From positions 62,001 through 126,000 of the forward strand of contig NZ_OY776576.1 of assembly GCF_963675815.1 (NCBI RefSeq): DNA of 64,000 nucleotides, written 5' to 3'. The DNA comes from an uncultured Desulfuromusa sp. (GTDB taxonomy: Bacteria; Desulfobacterota; Desulfuromonadia; Desulfuromonadales; Geopsychrobacteraceae). Below are positions 35,457 through 44,307 of the stretch, piece by piece. The position numbers and the translations under genes are program-made. The notes under the pieces were generated by a model, which saw only the letters and a list, made by a program, of their open reading frames with translations, was not told the DNA's origin and searched no databases. Position 1 is the stretch's first letter; each line of letters opens with the position of its first letter.

Positions 35457-37195
35457 TAAAAGTCTCCCGATGTGAGTTGTTTCAGTTTTTCTTCAACCTG
35501 CGTGGCCTCAGGATTCAGTTCCAGAGCACGACGATACGCTGATTCCGCTTGCTGCAATAATTTCATAGCAAAGTATAAATCTCCCAGATGCTCTTGGATA
35601 ACAGCATCCTCAGGGTATAATTGAACCGCTTTTTCAAGATGCTTCCGACTTTCAGAATAGCGTCCCATTTTAAAATATACCCACCCCAGAGTATCAACGA
35701 TATAACCACTTGGGTTTGTCTCTAGTGCTTTTTTAGCACGGGACAACGCCAGGTCCAGGTCAGTCTCATTTTCTGCCTGATCATAGGCTAAAAAGTTCAA
35801 GGCATCCGCATGAGCGTCATCAAGCAGCAGGATTTTTTCCATCGTCTCCACTGCCATTTGCCGTTGTACCTGTTTTTCGTAAAGCACCCCAAGCTGATAG
35901 AGAAGCTGAGTCGCCTCAGGATTTTCTTCAACACCCCTCAATGCGACCTCGACAGCTTGATTCAAATCGCCACGATCCCCAAGAAAAGCCACCAAATAAT
36001 AGTAAACCTCCGGATGATGAATATTCTGATCCAGCATCTGCGATAAAAGGGCAATTGCTTTGTCATTCTGCTGATTCTGCTTATAAAGATAAGCTAATTG
36101 CAATGCCGCTTCAGCGTAGAAAGAAGAATCCGGACCAACGTGTTCTAAAACAGCGATCGCTTCTTCTCTCTTTTCCTGCCCGGACAATGCCATCGCCAGA
36201 TAATATCGACCACGCTCAAGCTGGTTGTCAGAATTCAGAAGGATGCGAAAACTTTTTTCCGCCTCTATCCAATCTTTCAGTTCCAGCTGAATCAAGCCAA
36301 TCTGCATAATAATCTGCTGATTATCTGGAAACTGCTGATGTACACCTTGAAACTGTTCCAGAGATTCTTCCAGCAGCTGTTGAGTCAGATAATATTCCGC
36401 AAGCTGCCGTCTGACTCCCGCTGCCCGTGGATTTTCCTCAAGAAATTTTTCATATAATTCCTGAGCGGCATCAGGGTCTTGTCGCTCCAGAATTTTTCCA
36501 TATTCCAGAACGGCCTGTTGCTGTCCGGGTTGGTTTTTTAACAGCTCTCTATACACAGAAGAAGCCTTATCTATTTGCTTCTTGTCAAGGTATAGACGAG
36601 CCAGATAAAGCTGGGCCAAACTCGCTTCGGGTTGCTGCAGCAGGAATTTTTCGAGGACATCTATCGCCTCATCCTTACGTCCGAGCTGGGCCAATGCCAT
36701 CGACAATCGCAGTTGCAAAGGACTATTCGATGGATCAATGTTCAATGCCAAACGGAAATGATCTGCTGCTGAGGTAAAATCTCGTTGATAGCTCAGGACA
36801 TCTCCCATGAGCTGATGTCCTTCAACGCTTTCGAAATTTCTCTCCAGTAAAACGTCTAAGGTTGCAGCCGCTTGTTCCGGTTGTTGCCGATGCAAATAAG
36901 CCTTCGCTAAAAGCAATCTCAAGTATTCAGAATTCGGATCAAAGTTGATGGCACTGTTCAGGGCGGAAATAGCGTCTTCCCAACGATCTTCTGCTCCGTG
37001 AATCTTGAATTCCAAAAAAGAGAAAAGAGCTTTAGCATCAGGATCCGTCAACTCCGAACGATATGGGAGAGAACTCTCAACCGTGGGAATGACAGGCTGG
37101 GGTGGAGTCGTTACTGCGCATCCTGCAAGCAGAGCAAGAAGAGACAATAAACAGTAATTCAGTGCTTTCAGGTATAAGAAATGTTGGGACTTCAA
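35456..37195 (-). CDS. TPR-repeat lipoprotein
   Basis: This 579-residue protein has a lipoprotein signal (LLALLAGC, Cys26) and about fourteen tetratricopeptide units from residue 50 to the end, for example HQLMGDVLSYQRDFTSAADHFRLALNIDPSN and YIVDTLGWVYFKMGRYSESRKHLEKAVQLYP. The superhelix would dock partner proteins at the inner leaflet of the outer membrane. Relatives in Deltaproteobacteria lie by LolB-like or exopolysaccharide genes. It is the first gene of the leftward operon, with a promoter-like element at 37251-37280. Which partner it holds is unknown. Confidence 0.8.
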   Translation of the reverse strand: MKSQHFLYLKALNYCLLSLLALLAGCAVTTPPQPVIPTVESSLPYRSELTDPDAKALFSFLEFKIHGAEDRWEDAISALNSAINFDPNSEYLRLLLAKAYLHRQQPEQAAATLDVLLERNFESVEGHQLMGDVLSYQRDFTSAADHFRLALNIDPSNSPLQLRLSMALAQLGRKDEAIDVLEKFLLQQPEASLAQLYLARLYLDKKQIDKASSVYRELLKNQPGQQQAVLEYGKILERQDPDAAQELYEKFLEENPRAAGVRRQLAEYYLTQQLLEESLEQFQGVHQQFPDNQQIIMQIGLIQLELKDWIEAEKSFRILLNSDNQLERGRYYLAMALSGQEKREEAIAVLEHVGPDSSFYAEAALQLAYLYKQNQQNDKAIALLSQMLDQNIHHPEVYYYLVAFLGDRGDLNQAVEVALRGVEENPEATQLLYQLGVLYEKQVQRQMAVETMEKILLLDDAHADALNFLAYDQAENETDLDLALSRAKKALETNPSGYIVDTLGWVYFKMGRYSESRKHLEKAVQLYPEDAVIQEHLGDLYFAMKLLQQAESAYRRALELNPEATQVEEKLKQLTSGDF

Positions 37196-37250
37196 GAATA
37201 TTCCTTCTCATCAGAACTGTATATGAAACATGAAAAGTATTAATTATCGA

Positions 37251-37280
37251 TAAGTAGCATACTCATTTCATGAGCGTCAA
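37251..37280 (-). promoter_or_regulatory. Candidate promoter with palindrome for the TPR-opp operon
   Basis: On the minus strand TTGACG (37275-37280) and TACTTA (37251-37256) are 18 bp apart. A perfect inverted repeat CTCAT-TTC-ATGAG (37262-37274) fills the spacer, where a repressor could sit. The remaining bases of this 270-nt divergent interval (37196-37465) show no other clear element. Confidence 0.38.
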
Positions 37281-37465
37281 ACCCTTTAAAAGATATCTAA
37301 AACGACTTTACAGGGTTGTATTTTCTGATAAATTTCTACCATGTGAAACTTATAATTATTAGTTGTAATTCTGGTCCTTCAGGATTAGTCTGTACAGAGA
37401 TTCATCAAGAGTTGTAAAACACCATTGATTAGTCCTGACAGGAAACGGAAGAAAAAGGTTAATCC

Positions 37466-37717
37466 ATGAAGAAGCCACAAAGAAACTCCATCAGAGAGGC
37501 TTGGATTCTCTGCCTGATTCTGGGCTTGATTATGATAAATTTCCCTTTCATTCACATTTTTAATACTCAGGAAATGATTTTAGGCATTCCCATACTGACC
37601 TTCTATTTTTTTGTCGGATGGCCCTTATCAATTGCTGTTATCTGGTTTTTTGTCCGCTATATTGAAGACGATCCGAAAAATAACTCCAAGCCAGATGGAG
37701 ATAAAAGCATCCCATGA
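37466..37717 (+). CDS. Small membrane protein beside the SSS fusion (DUF3311-like)
   Basis: This 83-residue protein has two membrane helices (about 10-30, AWILCLILGLIMINFPFIHIF; and about 38-62, LGIPILTFYFFVGWPLSIAVIWFF) followed by a polar tail (IEDDPKNNSKPDGDK). The short second loop carries GIPILTFYFFVGWP, a pattern common in DUF3311-type or symporter small-subunit proteins found next to sodium/solute symporters. The ATG follows a purine-rich tract. It overlaps the next gene by 4 nt (ATGA), so both are made together and may form a complex. Direct function is unknown; a fuller statement would need a binding test. Confidence 0.65.
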   Translation: MKKPQRNSIREAWILCLILGLIMINFPFIHIFNTQEMILGIPILTFYFFVGWPLSIAVIWFFVRYIEDDPKNNSKPDGDKSIP

Positions 37718-40700
37718 TACCGGCAAAGACGATTCTCTTCATGTCGATCATCTCTCCAAAAACGATATTAATCGTCTCTCTTGCTTATTTCGCTCTGTTA
37801 TTCCTGGTTGCCTATTACGCTGAAAAATGTCGTAAAAAAGGAAACTGTCTCCTTAAAAATTCACATATTTATTCATTATCGCTGGCAGTTTATTGTACCA
37901 GCTGGACCTTTTACGGAAGCGTCGGCAAAGCCGCAACCAGTGGCCTGGAATTTTTACCTATCTACCTGGGCCCCACTCTTGTTGCTTTTGCCTGGTGGTT
38001 TTTTCTACGCAAAATCCTCATCATCAGCAAACAGCAAAATATTACCAGTATTGCTGACTTTCTCTCCAGCCGCTATGACCGTTCCGCAGTTCTTGGCGCA
38101 ATTGTCACTCTGTTTGCGGTCTTTGGGATTACCCCCTATATAGCCTTACAGCTGAAAGCAATTGCCCAGACTTTACAAATCCTGTCGATGCCTTTAGCAA
38201 TCACCGGCACCGGGCTGTACGATTACAGCGCCAGGCTTCCGGGAAGTATCGATATAGCATTCTTCGTTGCTTTACTGCTTGCCATCTTCGGTATGTTATT
38301 TGGCGCAAGAAGCCTTGATTCGTCAGAAAAACATGAAGGCCTTGTTGTCGCCGTTGCCTTCGAATCCATCGTGAAATTAATTGCTTTTCTTGCCGTCGGG
38401 ATTTTTATCACCTATGGTCTGTTTGATGGCTTTGCTGATATTTTCCAACGTTTTTTTGAACAATTCCCCGAACGCCGTGACCTGCTTCTTCTGGGAACAC
38501 AGCAAACCCCCTATACAAAATGGTTGACCCTGATTGTCTTATCGATGATGGCGGTTATGTTTCTGCCCCGCCAGTTTCACATTATGGTGACAGAGAATAC
38601 CGATGAGCAGCACATCAAATCAGCAATGTGGAAATTTCCAGCTTACCTTTTTCTTATCAATCTGTTTGTTCTGCCGATTGCTCTTGGCGGTTTGATCATC
38701 AATGGCGGCGACACGACTCAAGCGGATTATTTTGTCTTGACGCTGCCCCTGGCGTCGGGGCACCCATGGTTGGCACTTCTGGTCTTTATTGGGGGCTTGT
38801 CTGCATCTGCCGGGATGGTCATGGTGTCTTCAGTAACGATATCCACGATGGTGCTGAACCACCTGATTATGCCTGTTATTCTGAAAATGAATATTCGCAA
38901 TCAGAGCCTTTCCAGGCTGCTGATAAACATTAAGCGCCTCGGAATTCTTGGTGTTATCTTTATCGGCTACTTCTATTTCCAGGTGATTGGCGATTCCTAT
39001 GCTCTCGTCAATATGGGTTTGATATCTTTTGCGGCCGTGACTCAATTTGCACCAGCCGTCATCGGAGGATTATTTTGGAAAAGAGCGAACAGTAAGGCGG
39101 CAATAACAGGAATAACTCTGGGCTTCGCTCTCTGGTTTTACACTCTGCTGATCCCGTCATTCGTCCGCTCTGGATGGATTAGTGCAGACATTCTCCACAA
39201 CGGTCTCTATGGGATCACCCTGTTAAAACCCCTTGAACTCTTCGGTTTGCGCGGTTTTGATATTTATACCCATTCTTTACTCTGGAGTATGCTTTTCAAT
39301 CTATCGGCCTACTTAACACTTTCATTCTTCGCCAAACAGACAAGATCAGAAGAAATACAAGCTGAAAAATTTGTTGATATTTTTGTCGAACAATCGCTTC
39401 TGCCAAGCAAATTAAAGCGGATCAGCAAAGCGCCCACGGTCATGGAATTTGTGGAACTGATGTCCAAATTCATTGGAGAAAAACCCGCTCAAGCAGCAAT
39501 AACAGAATATCTGAGCTATCAGGAAATTGATTCCAGAGGCAATCTTCCAGATCACGAAATCCCGAACCTAAAAAGCTTTACTGAGAAAACTCTGGCAGGG
39601 CATGTGGGTGCCGCTCCAGCACGGATAATTCTGGAAAACTATCTGGAAGCCCGTGGCAGCGAAATGGAAGATGTCTTTGATATTTTCGGGACTGTAACCA
39701 TCAGCCATGCATCAAGCCGGGAACAACTCAGTGTCCTTTACGAGGCAGCACAGATTGTTTCAAGCGAACAGGATTTTCAAAAAACTCTGGATAGTATCCT
39801 CGAACTCCTTGCACAGCAATTCAAGTTTGATCTCTGCGTCATCCGCTTTTTGGAGCCGGAGTCGATGACCCTTATGGTCAAGAGTCTGGTTGGAATATCC
39901 TCAGAACATTTTGGTCAATTTGAACGCAATCTCAATATGGAAACATATATTGGTCAGGCATTTCTTTCCAATGCAACAACAGTCGTTAACGACACTGATG
40001 CGACCGACAAACCAGCATCGGCAGAACATATCAAGCGGGACGGTATTACCTGCCTGGCTCATACTCCTATCATTTTTGAAGGGGAACCTATTGGTATCCT
40101 TTCCGCTTTTTCCAAAACGGCAAAGGGAATATTTACAAAAGAATTTATTGCCCTGTTTGAAAATCTGGCCGGTCAAATTGGGATTGCATGGCGTAACGAT
40201 CAACAGCTGCAAAAACTTCTTCTGGGGCGGGAGCAGGAAAGGGAAATGCAGATTGCTAAAGATATTCAAAAAGGTCTTCTGCCAACAAACCTTCCCACGA
40301 TAAAAAATATTGATATCGCAGGTCTTTGTGTTCCTGCCCATCAAGTCGGGGGAGATTATTACGACTTTATCGAACGCGGTAATTCTTCGTGTGACCTGAT
40401 TATAGCGGACGTATCAGGACACAGTATTGGTTCCGCACTCATCATGGCTGAAGCACGGACATTTATCCATGCCCGCATAGAAAGTGTTAAACAACCTGCA
40501 GATATGCTTCTGGAACTTAACCGTTATTTCCTTAAAGATCTGGATCGTTCTGACCTGTTTGTCACGATGTTTTACCTCCAATACAATCATATTACTCATC
40601 GACTTATCTATGGAAATGCCGGCCATAACACCCCGTTACTCTGGAAAAAACGGGAAAAAAAGATCATAACTCTTGACGCCGAAGGACTCATTTTCGGGAT

Positions 40701-40965
40701 TAAAGACAAAATCTCTTTTGAGCAGAAGGCGATTGATCTTGAACCGGGTGACCTCCTTCTCCTTTATACCGACGGTATCGTGGAAGCCGAAAATAAAGAA
40801 AAAAGTTTTTTTGGAATTGAAAGGCTTGGAAAGTTACTCGAAGAATGCGATGATTTGAGCGCTCAGGAACTGATTGACAGAATTATGATTCAAGGTCGAA
40901 TTTTTACCGGAATGCGACACTTTAATGATGATATTACCCTCGTCGTCATGAAGGTTTTAAAATAA
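37714..40965 (+). CDS. SSS-type transporter / STAC / GAF / PP2C (SpoIIE) phosphatase fusion
   Basis: This 1083-residue membrane protein joins a transporter to a phosphatase. Residues about 15-540 form a sodium:solute-symporter (SLC5) domain of the CbrA type: VYCTSWTFYGSVGKAATSG near 59-77, TSIADFLSSRYDRS near 111-124, and VSSVTISTMV near 371-380, where SLC5 proteins bind sodium. Residues about 555-650 resemble the STAC linker seen between SLC5 domains and histidine kinases. A GAF domain follows (about 672-830), a short coiled coil (about 828-855), then a SpoIIE/PP2C phosphatase (865-1083). Its metal-binding acids are D881 in GGDYYD, D899 in ADVSGHS, D1020 in YTDG and D1072/D1073 in NDDIT. No HisKA/HATPase part is present. 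The downstream STAS and HATPase genes are its likely partners. The transported or sensed solute cannot be named. Confidence 0.85.
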   Translation: MIPAKTILFMSIISPKTILIVSLAYFALLFLVAYYAEKCRKKGNCLLKNSHIYSLSLAVYCTSWTFYGSVGKAATSGLEFLPIYLGPTLVAFAWWFFLRKILIISKQQNITSIADFLSSRYDRSAVLGAIVTLFAVFGITPYIALQLKAIAQTLQILSMPLAITGTGLYDYSARLPGSIDIAFFVALLLAIFGMLFGARSLDSSEKHEGLVVAVAFESIVKLIAFLAVGIFITYGLFDGFADIFQRFFEQFPERRDLLLLGTQQTPYTKWLTLIVLSMMAVMFLPRQFHIMVTENTDEQHIKSAMWKFPAYLFLINLFVLPIALGGLIINGGDTTQADYFVLTLPLASGHPWLALLVFIGGLSASAGMVMVSSVTISTMVLNHLIMPVILKMNIRNQSLSRLLINIKRLGILGVIFIGYFYFQVIGDSYALVNMGLISFAAVTQFAPAVIGGLFWKRANSKAAITGITLGFALWFYTLLIPSFVRSGWISADILHNGLYGITLLKPLELFGLRGFDIYTHSLLWSMLFNLSAYLTLSFFAKQTRSEEIQAEKFVDIFVEQSLLPSKLKRISKAPTVMEFVELMSKFIGEKPAQAAITEYLSYQEIDSRGNLPDHEIPNLKSFTEKTLAGHVGAAPARIILENYLEARGSEMEDVFDIFGTVTISHASSREQLSVLYEAAQIVSSEQDFQKTLDSILELLAQQFKFDLCVIRFLEPESMTLMVKSLVGISSEHFGQFERNLNMETYIGQAFLSNATTVVNDTDATDKPASAEHIKRDGITCLAHTPIIFEGEPIGILSAFSKTAKGIFTKEFIALFENLAGQIGIAWRNDQQLQKLLLGREQEREMQIAKDIQKGLLPTNLPTIKNIDIAGLCVPAHQVGGDYYDFIERGNSSCDLIIADVSGHSIGSALIMAEARTFIHARIESVKQPADMLLELNRYFLKDLDRSDLFVTMFYLQYNHITHRLIYGNAGHNTPLLWKKREKKIITLDAEGLIFGIKDKISFEQKAIDLEPGDLLLLYTDGIVEAENKEKSFFGIERLGKLLEECDDLSAQELIDRIMIQGRIFTGMRHFNDDITLVVMKVLK

Positions 40966-40984
40966 TAAATAATATGACGATTTT

Positions 40985-41015
40985 TTGAATCAAAACGTGC
41001 CTGACGATGTATAAT
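40985..41015 (+). promoter_or_regulatory. Candidate promoter for the STAS-HATPase pair
   Basis: A perfect TATAAT (41010-41015) follows TTGAAT (40985-40990) by 19 bp, longer than ideal. It lies 50 nt before the STAS gene start, in the 99-nt gap after the phosphatase. It would let the STAS and HATPase genes be made without the membrane protein. Confidence 0.35.
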
Positions 41016-41064
41016 TAAACTGTTTCTTAACACCCTTAAACTGAACCCGAACAAGGAGAGTTTC

Positions 41065-41400
41065 ATGCAGCTAAACATGACTGAACAGGGCGATATAGTT
41101 ATCATTTCCGTAAATGAGGAACGAATGGATGCCCATAACAGTGGAGACTTAAAAGAACAGATGCTACAACTGTTTGATGAAGGAAAATGCAATCTTGTGA
41201 TTGACCTGAGTGAAGTCCGTTTTATCGATTCTTCCGGTCTTGGTGCCCTTGTTTCCGGCTTTAAAAATGCCAGTGCCAGAGAAGGAAGCCTGAAGCTATG
41301 TTGTCTTCAGCCACAGGTTCGTTCTATGTTTGAACTTACACGTCTCCATCGAGTTTTTGAAATCTTTTCCACCCAAGAGGAAGCTTCCAGCAGTTATTAA
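41065..41400 (+). CDS. STAS-domain anti-sigma factor antagonist
   Basis: This 111-residue protein is a single STAS domain like SpoIIAA/RsbV. The phosphorylation loop reads FIDSSGLGALV, with Ser56/Ser57 in the place where the partner kinase adds phosphate and a PP2C phosphatase removes it. Early strands (DIVIISVNEERMDAHNS) and the C-terminal helix LTRLHRVFEIF complete the fold. GGAG stands 6 nt before the ATG. It lies directly between the PP2C fusion and the HATPase gene, giving the three parts of a partner switch. The final output (sigma factor or other target) is not encoded nearby. Confidence 0.9.
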   Translation: MQLNMTEQGDIVIISVNEERMDAHNSGDLKEQMLQLFDEGKCNLVIDLSEVRFIDSSGLGALVSGFKNASAREGSLKLCCLQPQVRSMFELTRLHRVFEIFSTQEEASSSY

Positions 41401-41423
41401 CATATTTTGTCAGAAAGATATAA

Positions 41424-41846
41424 ATGTCAAAACAGGTCAACATTGACATAACAGTCCCCAATCAAACCAAATATCTGGGTATGATTGGAAGGATTGGCGA
41501 AAGCATGGCTTATTCCCTGAAGAGTTATCACGGAAACCGTCGGGAACTTGCTTATCACCTCAATCTGGTCTTAACAGAAGCCCTGGCGAACGCCATTTGC
41601 CATGCGAATGACTGTGATCCGGACAAGGAAGTCAGAGTCATGATCACTGCCTCTGATCGAAATCTCACAATAAGGGTTTTCGATCATGGGCAGGGCTTTG
41701 ATTTAGAGAAACTGTCGAAGAACAAAGCGCAGGACGAAGATGAAGGCGGCCGTGGAATTCAAATCATTTATAAATTAATGGATCAGGTCAGGTATATTCA
41801 AGAGGCAAATGGTAATGTTTTAGAGATGATCAAAAACCTCCATTAA
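41424..41846 (+). CDS. RsbW/SpoIIAB-like HATPase anti-sigma kinase
   Basis: This 140-residue protein has the GHKL ATPase fold of anti-sigma kinases. The N-box is LTEALANAICHAN (Glu52, Asn56), the G1 box is FDHGQGFD (87-92), and the G2 box is EGGRGIQII (107-114). These proteins phosphorylate a STAS partner and, when free, hold a sigma factor or another target. No sigma factor gene lies beside it, so its target may be elsewhere or it may regulate a non-sigma protein. It follows the STAS gene by 23 nt. The ribosome site (AGAAAG) is weak. Confidence 0.88.
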   Translation: MSKQVNIDITVPNQTKYLGMIGRIGESMAYSLKSYHGNRRELAYHLNLVLTEALANAICHANDCDPDKEVRVMITASDRNLTIRVFDHGQGFDLEKLSKNKAQDEDEGGRGIQIIYKLMDQVRYIQEANGNVLEMIKNLH

Positions 41847-41892
41847 TCCCTTCAAATCAGTACCCTTCGTTTAAATTAAATATTTATCCAGT

Positions 41893-42519
41893 TCATTCTG
41901 GTTGTTCCATGAAATAATCCATGGAATCATAATGGTTGGACAAAGTAAGCATCCCCGATACTCCCCCATAACCGGCAAATGGCATATTTGCATCAGCTGC
42001 AGCAGCTTTATCCAGCACCGAATCCCCGATAAAAAGACAATTCTCCGGCACAATTTTCAGGTTTCTGGCTGCAAGCAACAACATATCCGGAGCAGGTTTA
42101 GGTCGTTGAACATCATGACTTGTTACAACAGAAGAAAAGAACCCATCCAAATTAAAATAATTGAGAATCGGCAGAATGCTTTTGCCGCGATTGGTTGCAA
42201 TAGCCAAGGGGTATTGTTGAGAGAGTTGCTCCAACAATTCAGTTAAGTTGGGTTCGGGCTCCATTTGCGGAATAAATTCACGATAGTCCAAAGTTTCAGC
42301 AAAACGAAGAGCAGGTAATAAATCTTCCTCACGCATAAGTTCTAATAAAACATCTGAAGAACTAGCAGTATGGCATAATAGCGCCCGCTCCGGCTGATCA
42401 TTGGCAACCGGAGAATAAGAAAACTCACCCAGAATACGATTATAGTACGCCAGGTTCGCCTGACGACTTTCAAACATCACTCCGTCACAGTCAAATATGA
42501 CCGCTTCAATCCGACTCAA
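41893..42519 (-). CDS. HAD-family hydrolase (phosphoglycolate phosphatase-like)
   Basis: This 208-residue protein has the HAD motifs: I as FDCDGVMFES (Asp nucleophile at 9, Asp at 11), II as ATNRGKS near 109, III lysine in VQRPKPAPDM near 138, and IV as FIGDSVLDKAAA near 163. The cap domain inserted after motif I fits subclass I (Gph/PGMB type). A sugar-phosphate or phosphoglycolate substrate is likely but unproven. The ATG overlaps the lgt stop by 4 nt, so it is coupled to lgt. It ends in a convergent junction with the partner-switch genes, in which no hairpin is seen. Confidence 0.82.
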   Translation of the reverse strand: MSRIEAVIFDCDGVMFESRQANLAYYNRILGEFSYSPVANDQPERALLCHTASSSDVLLELMREEDLLPALRFAETLDYREFIPQMEPEPNLTELLEQLSQQYPLAIATNRGKSILPILNYFNLDGFFSSVVTSHDVQRPKPAPDMLLLAARNLKIVPENCLFIGDSVLDKAAAADANMPFAGYGGVSGMLTLSNHYDSMDYFMEQPE

Positions 42520-43295
42520 GTTTTATTCCTCCTGAAAAGATAGATCAAACCGAACAAACCGAACAAAATCATAGGAGCTGACAATAACTGTCCCATCGTC
42601 GCTCCCCCCCAGAGAAAACCAAGCTGCTCATCAGGTTGCCTCACAAACTCAATAACAAATCGAAAGACACCATATAGAAAAAGAAAACAAAAGGCGGGGA
42701 CTCCACGAGCAGCCCCGCGACGATGCAACAGGTAGATCAAGACAAACAAAAGGAGACCTTCAAGAGAGGCTTCATAGAGCTGACTCGGATGACGGGGTAA
42801 CGGTCCACCACCGGGAAAAACAATCCCCAGGGGAAAATCAGTCACCCTTCCCCACAGCTCTGAGTTGATGAAATTCCCGATACGACCGAAGAAAAGACCT
42901 ATCGGTACAGCAGAAACAACCACATCAGCCAGGAGAAGGAGATCCAGATGACGCATTCTGCAAAAAACCAGCAATACGATCAGAACGCCGATCAGACCGC
43001 CATGAAAGCTCATCCCTCCTTCCCAGACATAAAGTATTTTCAGGGGATGGCTGAGATAGTACTGCGTATTATAAAACAGGGTATATCCAAAGCGCCCACC
43101 AAGGACAACGCCGAGCACAGCATAAAAAAGCAAATCAGAAATATTCTCTTTAGTGATAGGCATATTGCGTAATTTGACAACATGACACATCATGAAATAT
43201 CCACCCAGAAAACCAAGCAGATACATCATTCCATACCAACGGACAGCAAGAGGTCCAACACTGAATATGACCGGATCTATATGAGGAAAGTTCAT
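42516..43295 (-). CDS. lgt: Prolipoprotein diacylglyceryl transferase
   Basis: Lgt adds diacylglycerol from phosphatidylglycerol to the lipobox cysteine, the first step of lipoprotein making. The 259-residue protein has seven membrane helices, the HGG motif (SFHGGLIGVLI near 95), and the signature GRIGNFINSELWGRVTDFPLG near 137-157 with the essential Arg and Asn. It overlaps the pseudouridine synthase and HAD genes by 4 nt each. Lipoproteins elsewhere in this window (OppA, LolB-like, TPR) depend on it. Confidence 0.96.
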   Translation of the reverse strand: MNFPHIDPVIFSVGPLAVRWYGMMYLLGFLGGYFMMCHVVKLRNMPITKENISDLLFYAVLGVVLGGRFGYTLFYNTQYYLSHPLKILYVWEGGMSFHGGLIGVLIVLLVFCRMRHLDLLLLADVVVSAVPIGLFFGRIGNFINSELWGRVTDFPLGIVFPGGGPLPRHPSQLYEASLEGLLLFVLIYLLHRRGAARGVPAFCFLFLYGVFRFVIEFVRQPDEQLGFLWGGATMGQLLSAPMILFGLFGLIYLFRRNKT

Positions 43296-44236
43296 TCACT
43301 GCTCTTTCTAAGCATCGTCATAATATTTTGAAAATCGTCTGGAACCGGAACCGAAAAAACCATGTGACGATCCAGCACAGGATGACGAAAAGCTAGTTTT
43401 CCAGCGTGCAGCAATGGTCGCAGTATTTTGACATCAAAAATTTTCTCTGCGCCTCCGTAGCGTTTGTCTCCTACCAAAGGGCAGCCTGACTCGGACATAT
43501 GAGCTCGTATTTGATGAGAACGCCCAGTTAAAATTTCAACTTTCAGCAAAGAATATTTTGCCATGGATTCAAGTCGTTGAAATCTGGTTATCGCTTCCTT
43601 GCCACCTTTCTCAACTGATTTAACACGATTTTCCTTTCTGGATCGAGCCAAAAAAGATCTGATTTCCCCCTGCTCCGTTTCTGGTGCACCCTGAACCAAA
43701 GCAAAATACTCCTTCTCGACTTCATGTTCCAGAAAAATACGTGTCATTTCCTTATGCGCCCGAGGATGAATAGAAAAAACTATAACCCCTGAAGTTCCCC
43801 TGTCCAGGCGCTGAATCATCCCTATCTGAGCTTTCTGATGTGGACGAAAGGGATCCTTCAAGTGCCACTGCAACGCTTCAAATAAGGTCCCTTTAAATCG
43901 TGCATGGGTCGGCTGTGTATCAACAAGAGCGGGTTTATTCAGAACAATGATAAAGTCATCCTGATACAGGATATCATCTTCGAGAATTCTATAGGGATCC
44001 AAAGGTAATTGATCAATATAAACCTCGATCGATTGTCCAGAGTGCACTGTTGTTGAGCAACTTCTGACCCTACGACCATCAAGGTGGACACCACCGAGAT
44101 CTATAATTTTTTTAGCTTGAGTTCGGGATAACCCGATAGCTGCTTCTGCCAGATACTGATCAAGTCTCAGTGCAACATGCTCACGGGGAATCTGCAGGCG
44201 GTGAATTGTCCATTTCATAGAGTTAATAATGTCCAT
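43292..44236 (-). CDS. RluA-family RNA pseudouridine synthase
   Basis: This 314-residue enzyme turns a uridine in rRNA or tRNA into pseudouridine. The N-terminal S4-like domain (about 22-75, LRLDQYLAEAAIGLSRTQAKKIIDLGGV) precedes the catalytic part with MIQRLDRGTSGVIVFSIHPRAH near 140-161, where Asp is the nucleophile, and the later LLKVEILTGRSHQIRAHMSESGCPLVGDKRYGG. It could be RluC/RluD-like, but the site cannot be told. Start is uncertain: ATG at 44236 or at 44218, neither with a good ribosome site. It overlaps lgt by 4 nt. Confidence 0.88.
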   Translation of the reverse strand: MDIINSMKWTIHRLQIPREHVALRLDQYLAEAAIGLSRTQAKKIIDLGGVHLDGRRVRSCSTTVHSGQSIEVYIDQLPLDPYRILEDDILYQDDFIIVLNKPALVDTQPTHARFKGTLFEALQWHLKDPFRPHQKAQIGMIQRLDRGTSGVIVFSIHPRAHKEMTRIFLEHEVEKEYFALVQGAPETEQGEIRSFLARSRKENRVKSVEKGGKEAITRFQRLESMAKYSLLKVEILTGRSHQIRAHMSESGCPLVGDKRYGGAEKIFDVKILRPLLHAGKLAFRHPVLDRHMVFSVPVPDDFQNIMTMLRKSSE

Positions 44237-44273
44237 TCATTGCTATATAACATTTAATAAATCTAATTTCTGC

Positions 44274-44301
44274 TTGACTAAATCCCAGAAATTGATATGA
44301 T
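44274..44301 (+). promoter_or_regulatory. Strong sigma-70-type promoter of the 6S-like RNA
   Basis: TTGACT (44274-44279) and TATGAT (44296-44301) are 16 bp apart. It faces right into a 200-nt stretch with no rightward gene, so it should make a non-coding RNA beginning near 44308. Confidence 0.65.
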
Positions 44302-44307
44302 GAAACC

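Noticed and set aside
37714..40965. Reading the SSS protein as a CbrA histidine kinase
   Set aside because: The N-terminal half fits CbrA, but no HisKA or HATPase motif is present; the C-terminus has PP2C motifs with metal-binding acids.
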